Shown: in pieces, positions 58,704 to 64,000 of the stretch
How positions within the stretch are numbered: position 1 is the stretch's first letter
Layout of the letters: every line of letters begins with the position of its first letter
DNA from: Ruminococcus sp.
Lineage (GTDB): Bacteria > Bacillota > Clostridia > Oscillospirales > Ruminococcaceae
Reading direction: 5' to 3'
Length of the DNA: 64,000 nt
Assembly (NCBI RefSeq): GCF_017464355.1
Contig: NZ_JAFUAG010000038.1
Span: forward strand, 39,392 to 103,391
Translations under genes and position numbers: made by a program
The notes under the pieces: model-generated
What the model saw: the letters and a program-made list of their open reading frames with translations, nothing else
The model's database searches: none
Told to the model about the DNA's origin: nothing

Positions 58704-60539
58704 ATGAACCGGAAAAGACTTCTTGCCGCCCTGCTGTCCCTGACCCTTGTCTTCGGCAGCACCATCGTTCCTGCGGCAACCGTAAACACCCAGGCCACCC
58801 TCACCGCCGCTGCCGATTCGTTCACCTATGGCGATTACGACTACACCGTCCTCAAAGATGGCACCCTTGAGATCTCCGGGTACAGAGGCACCAACACAGA
58901 AGCAACTATCCCCTCCGAGATAGACGGCAAAGCTGTTACAAGCATAGGCGACTATGCTTTTGCCAGCTGTGAAAGCCTTGAAAGCATAACTATCCCCGAT
59001 AGCGTAACGACCATCGGCTACTGTGCTTTTGAAGAATGCACAAGCCTTAAAAGCGTAACTATCCCCGATAGTGTAACGAGCATAGGTTATGGTGCTTTTA
59101 GCAGCTGCACAAACCTTACAAGCGTAACTATCCCCGATAGTGTAACGACCATCGACTACCGTGCTTTTGCCAGCTGTACCGCCCTCGAAAGCATAACTAT
59201 CCCCGATAGTGTGACGACCATAGGCGGTGAAGCTTTTGATGGTACAAAATGGCTTGAAAACAAGCGTGCCGAAAACCCTCTCGTAGTTGTAAACGGTATT
59301 CTCATCGACGGCAAGACCTGCAAAGGTGATGTGGTCATACCCGATGGTGTAAAGAGCATTGGCGAAAGAGCATTTTATTATTGTGCTGACATCACGGACA
59401 TAACTATCCCCGATAGTGTAACAAGTATCGGCGATACTGCTTTTGCAGGCTGTACCGCCCTCGAAAGCGTAACTATCTCCGATGGTGTAACGACCATCGG
59501 CTACAGTGCTTTTGAAGAATGCACAAGCCTTAAAAGCGTAACTATCCCCGATAGTGTGACGACCATCGGCGGTAATGCTTTTGCCAGATCTACTGCCCTT
59601 GAAAATATAACTATTCCCGATAGTGTGACGACCATAGGCAGTAATGCTTTTGGATGGACAAAATGGCTTGAAAACAAACGTGCCGAAAACCCTCTCGTAG
59701 TTGTAAACGGTTTTCTCATCGACGGCTTTACCTGCAAAGGCGATGTGGTCATACCTGATGGTGTCAAAGTCATAGCAAACAAAGCTTTTTCTTCTTGTGC
59801 TGACCTTACAAGTGTAAAGATCCCCGATAGTGTAACGACCATAGGAAAATATGCCTTTTGGGGCTGTTCCGGCCTTACAGACGTAACTATCCCCGATAGT
59901 GTAACGTGTGTTGATGAGGGTACTTTTATTTACTGTGCTAACCTTAAAAGCGTAAAGTTACCTGATGGGGTAACAAGTATCGGCAACGGTGCTTTTTCAG
60001 GCTGTACCAGCCTCGAAGATGTAACTATCCCCGATAGTGTAACGAGCATTGGCAGTGATGCTTTTAGGTACTGCAAAAGTCTTACAAGCGTAACTATACC
60101 CGATAGTGTAACGAGTATTGGCGTCTATGCTTTTGATAACTGTCCAAGCCTCAAAAGCGTAACTATCCCCGCGTCTGTCACATCGATAGGTGATGTAGCT
60201 TTCGGCAGATACTATGACAATGAAACCGGTGAGGACAAAAACGTCCCCGATTTCAAAATAATCTGCTACAAAGATACCGCAGGCGAAGAATACGCTAAAA
60301 AATACGGCTTCGACTACGAGTCCTTAGAAAAGCCCGATAAGCCCAACACCCTCAAAGCCGATATCAACGGCGACGGCGATATAAACGTCACCGACCTCAT
60401 GGCAGTGGCCGCCCACGTCAAGGCTATCCGTCCCCTGACAGACCCCGATATAGCCGATATCAACGGCGACGGCGATGTCAACGTCACCGACCTCTCCGCC
60501 ATAGCCGCCCATGTAAAGGGCATAAGAGCCCTCAGCTGA
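58704..60539 (+). CDS. Secreted, highly repetitive leucine-rich-repeat protein with dockerin (3 of 4)
   Basis: This 611-residue protein has a signal peptide, about 16 tandem 23-residue repeats of unusually high identity ('TIGYxAFxxCTSLKSVTIPD' with 'SVT' at the join), two 46-residue variant units ('TKWLENKRAENPLVVVNGIL'), and a C-terminal dockerin of two halves ('ADINGDGDINVTDLMAVAAHV', 'DINGDGDVNVTDLSAIAAHV'). At the DNA level the 69-base units repeat 'AACTATCCCCGATAGTGTAA' almost verbatim many times, so unit number could change by recombination. It should be exported and docked. CAGGAGGTATAATAAT precedes ATG. Its nearly identical units suggest recent expansion compared with genes 1 and 4. 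Confidence 0.9.
   Translation: MNRKRLLAALLSLTLVFGSTIVPAATVNTQATLTAAADSFTYGDYDYTVLKDGTLEISGYRGTNTEATIPSEIDGKAVTSIGDYAFASCESLESITIPDSVTTIGYCAFEECTSLKSVTIPDSVTSIGYGAFSSCTNLTSVTIPDSVTTIDYRAFASCTALESITIPDSVTTIGGEAFDGTKWLENKRAENPLVVVNGILIDGKTCKGDVVIPDGVKSIGERAFYYCADITDITIPDSVTSIGDTAFAGCTALESVTISDGVTTIGYSAFEECTSLKSVTIPDSVTTIGGNAFARSTALENITIPDSVTTIGSNAFGWTKWLENKRAENPLVVVNGFLIDGFTCKGDVVIPDGVKVIANKAFSSCADLTSVKIPDSVTTIGKYAFWGCSGLTDVTIPDSVTCVDEGTFIYCANLKSVKLPDGVTSIGNGAFSGCTSLEDVTIPDSVTSIGSDAFRYCKSLTSVTIPDSVTSIGVYAFDNCPSLKSVTIPASVTSIGDVAFGRYYDNETGEDKNVPDFKIICYKDTAGEEYAKKYGFDYESLEKPDKPNTLKADINGDGDINVTDLMAVAAHVKAIRPLTDPDIADINGDGDVNVTDLSAIAAHVKGIRALS
58945..60190 (+). repeat. 69-bp tandem repeat array inside LRR-dockerin gene 3
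   Basis: Units of 69 bases (23 codons), each with 'CTATCCCCGATAGTGTAACG'-like sequence, repeat about 16 times, broken by two longer 138-base units at about 59215-59350 and 59625-59770. The reading frame is kept throughout. This is coding repetition, not CRISPR. Confidence 0.85.
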
Positions 60540-60575
60540 TATCAGGCCGACAGCATAAATATCTGAAAATATCAA

Positions 60576-60607
60576 ACGGCACATCACGGCTGATGTGCCG
60601 TTTTTTT
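60576..60607 (+). terminator. Terminator after LRR-dockerin gene 3
   Basis: ACGGCACATCA (60576-60586) pairs with TGATGTGCCGT (60591-60601), followed by TTTTTT. The stem resembles that after gene 1 (56670-56694). Confidence 0.85.
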
Positions 60608-60631
60608 GCCCCCAACGGAAGCCCCCGCGCG

Positions 60632-60660
60632 TTGACGGATAAAACTAAATGTGTTATAAT
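60632..60660 (+). promoter_or_regulatory. Promoter of LRR-dockerin gene 4
   Basis: TTGACG (60632-60637), 17 bp, TATAAT (60655-60660), flanked by sequence closely matching the gene 2 promoter. Confidence 0.75.
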
Positions 60661-60713
60661 ATATGAAAATATACGCATTTATTGCCCGTAAAAACTTTCA
60701 AGGAGGAACATAT

Positions 60714-62117
60714 ATGAAAAGCAAAACGACCGCAGCCCTGCTGGCACTCACCCTTGTCTTCGGCGGACTAAGCACTGTTCCCGCAGGAAAGCATATCCTG
60801 CCCCAAACTATCTCTGCCTCAGCTGAAAGCAGCGACACCTTTGAACACGGCGACTTCACCTGTCAGCTGACCTCTGACGATACCGTTGTCATCTGTAAAT
60901 ATAACGGCACCACCGCCGAGGTCACTGTCCCCGCCGCCATAGACGGCCGTCTCGTCACCGAGATAGGAAGAAATGCATTCATGAACCGCAGCGATATCGT
61001 CAGCGTAACTATCCCCGAGGGTGTCAAAAAAATATCCGCCTCAGCCTTTAACTGCTGTACCTCTCTTGCGGATATCAACATACCCGCCGCTGTCACCTCC
61101 ATCAGCGCCCATGCCTTCTGCTTATGTGAAAGCCTTACCGAGATAACTGTCCCCGCCGATTGTAAATATCTGGGTGCCCACGCCTTCTCTGATTGTTCCT
61201 CCCTGGCAGATATCACCCTGCCCGAAGAAATGCTCAGTATAGGCACAAATGCCTTCGAGGGTACCAAATGGCTTGAAAATAAGCGTGCCGAAGCCCCCCT
61301 TGTCATCGTCAATGATATGCTCATCGACGGCAGCAGCTGCAAAGGCAAAGTCACTGTACCCCCTAACGTCACCTTTATGGCCGACGGCGCTTTCATCTAT
61401 AATGAAGAGCTTACAGAGGTAACTCTCCCCGATACTATCAGTGATATAAGCTGCGCCGCCTTCCTCGGCTGCACAAATCTGAAAGAGATACCTGTCCCCG
61501 AAAGCGTCACCGATATACACCTTCAGGCCTTCGCATACTGCAAGTCCCTTGAAAGCGTAGCTGTCCCCGATAATGTTCGCTATATCGACAGCAGCGCCTT
61601 TGAAGGCTGTACCGCCCTTAAGTCCGCTGTCCTCCCCGACAGCATATCCTCCATCCCCTCTGAACTTTTCAGCGACTGCACCTCCCTTGAAAAAGTCAAT
61701 ATCCCCCGCAGCGTCACCTCTGTGGGCGAGTTTGCTTTCTTCAACTGCCCCGCCCTTAAGTCCCTTACCGTCCCCGAGACCGTCACCTCTCTGGGCAGAA
61801 ATGCCGCAGGTATGTATGTCGATGAGGATACCGAAGACCTGCTGCCCGTCCCCGATTTTACATTGCTGGGCTATAAAGGCTCCGCCGCCGAGCTGTATGC
61901 AAAGGAAAACTCCCTTGCATTTTACCACCTCAAAGGCGATGTCAACCATGACGGCGAGATAGATATCACCGACCTCACCGCCCTGGCCGCCCATGTAAAA
62001 TCTATCCGATCCCTCACCTATACCGATACCGCCGATATCAACGAGGACAGCGATATCAATATCACCGACCTCATCTCTCTGGTCGCCCACGTAAAAGGTG
62101 TAAGACCCCTCAGCTGA
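60714..62117 (+). CDS. Secreted BspA-like leucine-rich-repeat protein with dockerin (4 of 4)
   Basis: ATG 60714 follows AAGGAGGAACATAT; the frame is open further upstream, over the promoter region, without a ribosome site. The 467-residue protein has a signal peptide ('TTAALLALTLVFGG', cleavage near residue 32-40), BspA-type repeats, one variant unit ('TKWLENKRAEAPLVIVNDML') and a C-terminal dockerin whose second half is more diverged ('GDVNHDGEIDITDLTALAAHV', 'DINEDSDINITDLISLVAHV'). It should be exported and docked. The weaker second calcium loop (E-D-S-D) may lower cohesin affinity. It ends in a strong terminator shared with the convergent small genes. Confidence 0.88.
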   Translation: MKSKTTAALLALTLVFGGLSTVPAGKHILPQTISASAESSDTFEHGDFTCQLTSDDTVVICKYNGTTAEVTVPAAIDGRLVTEIGRNAFMNRSDIVSVTIPEGVKKISASAFNCCTSLADINIPAAVTSISAHAFCLCESLTEITVPADCKYLGAHAFSDCSSLADITLPEEMLSIGTNAFEGTKWLENKRAEAPLVIVNDMLIDGSSCKGKVTVPPNVTFMADGAFIYNEELTEVTLPDTISDISCAAFLGCTNLKEIPVPESVTDIHLQAFAYCKSLESVAVPDNVRYIDSSAFEGCTALKSAVLPDSISSIPSELFSDCTSLEKVNIPRSVTSVGEFAFFNCPALKSLTVPETVTSLGRNAAGMYVDEDTEDLLPVPDFTLLGYKGSAAELYAKENSLAFYHLKGDVNHDGEIDITDLTALAAHVKSIRSLTYTDTADINEDSDINITDLISLVAHVKGVRPLS

Positions 62118-62122
62118 ACCTG

Positions 62123-62160
62123 AGGGGACGGTCCTTTGGCATAAGGGCCGTCCCCTTTGT
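62123..62160. terminator. Terminator between LRR-dockerin gene 4 and the convergent small genes
   Basis: AGGGGACGGTCCTT (62123-62136) pairs with AAGGGCCGTCCCCT (62143-62156), followed by TTTG. Confidence 0.82.
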
Positions 62161-62166
62161 TCGCCT

Positions 62167-62448
62167 TTAAAGCAGCAGATAACCCAGGGCGAGCAGCAGC
62201 CTGACATCTGCCCCCTGCTTGTACAGAATGAATATCAGCAGCCCGATGAGGGCTTTCTCCTCATCTATCTTTATACCGCCTGTCAGCCCGTTCAGCAGAC
62301 TTTGTTCCTGAACGGGCTTTTCTTCGTCCTTTTCCGGCAGGGGCGGGGGAGCCTGCCCCACCGCATCGCGGGAACGCTGCTGCATCTCCATAACACGGCG
62401 CACGGCCTCCTCCTGCATTTTCCCGAAATTCTCCTCAGAGTAGGCCAA
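62167..62448 (-). CDS. Hypothetical protein, 93 residues, with C-terminal hydrophobic helix
   Basis: The start is TTG 62448, eight bases after GGAGG, overlapping the previous gene by 14 bases. The protein has a polar N-terminal helix and a Pro/Glu-rich middle, then ends with a hydrophobic segment ('EKALIGLLIFILYKQGADVRLLLALGYLLL', read in parts), perhaps a membrane anchor or an amphipathic helix. It is the last of three co-directional small genes. No family is recognised with confidence; similar trios are found in related Clostridia, but I cannot state the role. Confidence 0.6.
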   Translation of the reverse strand: MAYSEENFGKMQEEAVRRVMEMQQRSRDAVGQAPPPLPEKDEEKPVQEQSLLNGLTGGIKIDEEKALIGLLIFILYKQGADVRLLLALGYLLL

Positions 62449-62788
62449 GCAGGTCGCCTCCTCCCAGACCGCTTTGTTTCAGGGCGGGGTAAAGGTTCAT
62501 CAGGCGGTATATCTTTATGACCCTGTCCAGCTTCTGCCTGCTCTCCTCTTTCAGCAGAGGTCTCAGCGCCAGCAGCAGGCGGGTGTTGTCGTCCTCGCGG
62601 GAGGCGCTTTGCAGTATCTGTCCCAGCTGCATGAGCTTCACCGTGTCAATGCCCTCCGCAGGGGGCAGGGCAGGCTTCTCTGGCTGAGGGCTGCCCTCGC
62701 CGCCCAGCATACCTGCCAGCTCCTTGATCTGCTTCATGCTCTCCTCGTCGCTCAGCACGTTCTGCAGCTTGCTCATCAGGTCGTCCAT
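62435..62788 (-). CDS. Hypothetical helical protein, 117 residues
   Basis: AGGGGAGGTGACAGA precedes ATG. The first half is polar and helical ('MSKLQNVLSDEESMKQIKEL') followed by a Pro/Glu/Gly-rich linker. The second half is helical with 'LLLALRPLLKEESRQKLDRVIKIYRLMNLYPALK' (read in two parts) and a Gly-rich end. Such paired small helical proteins are widespread in Clostridia, but I know no assigned function. It lies 27 bases after the gene at 62816 and overlaps the next one. Confidence 0.65.
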   Translation of the reverse strand: MDDLMSKLQNVLSDEESMKQIKELAGMLGGEGSPQPEKPALPPAEGIDTVKLMQLGQILQSASREDDNTRLLLALRPLLKEESRQKLDRVIKIYRLMNLYPALKQSGLGGGDLLGLL

Positions 62789-62815
62789 TCTGTCACCTCC
62801 CCTGTAAAATTATGC

Positions 62816-63064
62816 CTATTTTCCCGAAAGCTTTTTCATCAGCGCCTGCGCCTGGGGGGAACTCAGCAGCTTCTCACAGGCGGCCTTGTCGCTCAGCGCC
62901 ATGTTCAGCATGGCCTGCTGCCGTGGCGGAAGATTTTTTACCGCTTTGGCAAGTTCTCCGTTTTTCAGCTGGCTTTCCAGTTCAGCGGGGCTGGTACCCA
63001 GCTGTTTAGCCGCTTCCCGCAGCAGCGGCTGCATATTCGGCTGACTGTTATTGTTGTTTGTCAT
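62816..63064 (-). CDS. Hypothetical helical protein, 82 residues
   Basis: AAGGAGAGCGACCT precedes ATG. The protein starts with an Asn-rich polar tail ('MTNNNNSQPN') and is then all helical, with 'LGTSPAELESQLKNGE' and 'LSSPQAQALMKKLSGK'. There is no membrane segment or signal. It is the first of three reverse-strand small genes, divergent from the phosphodiesterase gene. Function is unknown. Confidence 0.65.
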   Translation of the reverse strand: MTNNNNSQPNMQPLLREAAKQLGTSPAELESQLKNGELAKAVKNLPPRQQAMLNMALSDKAACEKLLSSPQAQALMKKLSGK

Positions 63065-63116
63065 AGGTCGCTCTCCTTAAAAAATTGTAAACATTGATAA
63101 TATGACATTAATTCTA

Positions 63117-63146
63117 TTGACTTTTTGTGTGGAAATATGATATAAT
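63117..63146 (+). promoter_or_regulatory. Promoter of the YfcE-type gene
   Basis: TTGACT (63117-63122), 18 bp, TATAAT (63141-63146). Confidence 0.65.
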
Positions 63147-63173
63147 GAACAAAGCAATGGGGGAGGGCTGAAC

Positions 63174-63653
63174 TTGAGGATCGTGGTTTTTTCAGATACG
63201 CACGGCAACTATGCCGCTATGCACAAGATAATAAAGCGCAACGGCGATGCTGACCTGTTTATCTTTCTGGGGGACGGTCTTTCCGAGTTCCGCAAGCTGC
63301 GTGCCCATTACCTTGATGACAACATGATATGCGTCAAGGGCAACTGTGATTATGATAAAGATGTCCCCGAGAGCATGGTGTACGTTCTGCCCGACGGCAA
63401 GCGTATGTTTTTAGCCCACGGCGATAAGTGGGGCGTTAACTTCTCGGTGGAAAGGATATACGAAAAGGCCAAGGAGGAAGAGTGTCAGTTCGCACTTTTC
63501 GGCCACACCCACAAGCGTTTCTATGAGCAGCGGGGAAATATGATGATACTCAACCCGGGCAGCGCAGGCCAGCCCCGTGACGGCAAACCCGCCTGCTATG
63601 CATGGCTCGATGTGACCCCCATGGGTGTCATATACAACCACGTCGATCTGTAA
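63174..63653 (+). CDS. YfcE/MJ0936-type metallophosphoesterase
   Basis: The 159-residue phosphodiesterase has the metallophosphoesterase motifs 'VFSDTHGN' (start), 'FLGDG' (about 32), 'GNCDYDK' (about 62), 'AHGDK' (about 83) and 'FGHTHKR' (about 105), with 'NPGSAGQPR' at the end typical of the family. It probably hydrolyses phosphodiesters with Mn2+. The natural substrate is unknown. The start is TTG 63174, seven bases after GGGAGG; no ATG fits. The gene is followed by a perfect terminator. Confidence 0.9.
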   Translation: MRIVVFSDTHGNYAAMHKIIKRNGDADLFIFLGDGLSEFRKLRAHYLDDNMICVKGNCDYDKDVPESMVYVLPDGKRMFLAHGDKWGVNFSVERIYEKAKEEECQFALFGHTHKRFYEQRGNMMILNPGSAGQPRDGKPACYAWLDVTPMGVIYNHVDL

Positions 63654-63659
63654 ATTTAC

Positions 63660-63689
63660 AGGACACACCTCAGCAGGTGTGTCCTTTTT
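63660..63689 (+). terminator. Terminator after the YfcE-type gene
   Basis: AGGACACACCT (63660-63670) pairs exactly with AGGTGTGTCCT (63675-63685), followed by TTTT. Confidence 0.88.
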
Positions 63690-63799
63690 GTTTGCACCCG
63701 CCCCCGCTATTATAATATGCACCTGCCGCCGGAAAGTGAACCAAATAAAAAAGCGCCCCTCTATGGGTAGTTCTCATAAAGAAGCTTATATGTTCTACT

Positions 63800-63831
63800 G
63801 GGGGAGACCCTTTTGAAAAAGGGTCTCCCCC
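63800..63831. repeat. Perfect GGGGGAGACCC hairpin
   Basis: GGGGGAGACCCTTTT (63800-63814) and AAAAGGGTCTCCCCC (63817-63831) are exact complements with a 2-base loop, just left of the larger inverted repeat. A hairpin this stable and this short-looped looks like part of a small mobile repeat. Confidence 0.75.
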
Positions 63832-63878
63832 TATGTCAGCTATGCTGACATATACCCCACTCCCTAAAACTTTTTACG

Positions 63879-63969
63879 TTTTGGGGCGAAAGGGTGCTGT
63901 TCTATAGTAGTACAGTGAATGTCCGCTACACACTGTTCTATCGTAGAATAGCACCCTTTCGCCCCAAAA
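63879..63969. repeat. Large inverted repeat at the right edge (MITE-like)
   Basis: TTTTGGGGCGAAAGGGTGCT... (63879-63904) and its complement (63944-63969) agree at 25 of 26 positions, and the similarity extends outward a little. The 39-base middle has a smaller hairpin (ACAGTG/CACTGT). There is no open frame. It resembles a non-coding terminal-inverted-repeat element; the window ends 31 bases later, so its far end is not fully seen. Confidence 0.65.
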
Positions 63970-64000
63970 TATAAAAGTCTTTGGAAAGGGGTTCGGGGGA

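Noticed and set aside
58945-60190. A CRISPR-like array of regularly spaced repeats
   Set aside because: The repeats are 69-base coding units that translate to 23-residue leucine-rich repeats in one frame with a signal peptide in front and a dockerin behind. Spacers are not unique.

Overview
The window looks like chromosome from a Gram-positive, anaerobic, fibre-associated Ruminococcus-type Oscillospiraceae/Clostridia. The signs are five secreted proteins ending in type I dockerins (paired Asp/Asn-rich loops followed by 'AAHVKGIRxL'), strong AGGAGG ribosome binding sites, TTGACA-17-TATAAT promoters, a SufCBDSU iron-sulfur operon, PyrK/PyrD type 1B dihydroorotate dehydrogenase and a carboxynorspermidine decarboxylase. 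The genus is my inference; there is no rRNA and I recognised no tRNA.

Layout. 1-3.9 kb: an ECF sigma factor fused to a membrane/extracellular domain (cut by the left edge), three small unknown genes and a Cro/C1-type regulator. 4.36-24.97 kb: a self-contained type IV secretion (conjugation-type) locus of two same-strand operons separated by a GntR-like regulator. It encodes a VirD4 coupling ATPase, a small pilin-like protein, a VirB6-like membrane protein, a PrgI-VirB4 fusion, a large VirB1-like protein with an inactivated NlpC/P60 domain, an ArdC/LtrC-like protein with a broken zincin motif, and a string of small and coiled-coil proteins. I find no relaxase, integrase or attachment site. Both operons and the regulator share one promoter architecture: a canonical promoter followed about 10-15 bp after the expected start by a palindrome of the type AGTAAAATTGAYTTTAC. 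This looks like one regulatory circuit.

25.0-27.7 kb: a reverse-strand dockerin protein with leucine-rich repeats and a degenerate transglutaminase-like segment. 28.1-33.5 kb: the reverse-strand suf operon (sufC-B-D-S-U, then an Rrf2 regulator) with overlapping genes, one promoter and a palindromic candidate operator. 33.7-38.5 kb: forward genes for a PHP-family phosphatase, a membrane-anchored clostripain-like protease, and nspC behind a long structured leader. 38.5-54.6 kb: a long reverse-strand housekeeping stretch: pyrD/pyrK, two tandem DGHHK-motif paralogues bordered by duplicated repeats, an ElaA-type acetyltransferase, pyrF, two small genes, a voltage-gated K+ channel, pyrC, ilvD, a protein made of six 20-residue repeats, a ROK glucokinase and a mannose-6-phosphate isomerase. 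54.8-62.1 kb: four tandem forward BspA-like leucine-rich-repeat/dockerin proteins, apparently made by duplication of whole promoter-gene-terminator cassettes. 62.2-64 kb: three small reverse genes, a YfcE-type phosphodiesterase, and palindromic repeats at the right edge.

How it fits together: the dockerin proteins are predicted cellulosome-docked surface proteins, but no scaffoldin or catalytic glycosidase lies here. The suf, pyr, ilvD and manA genes are core metabolism. The T4SS locus is the accessory part and the best candidate for something unusual, because it has the transfer machinery and its own regulatory circuit but not the DNA-processing enzyme that normally goes with it.
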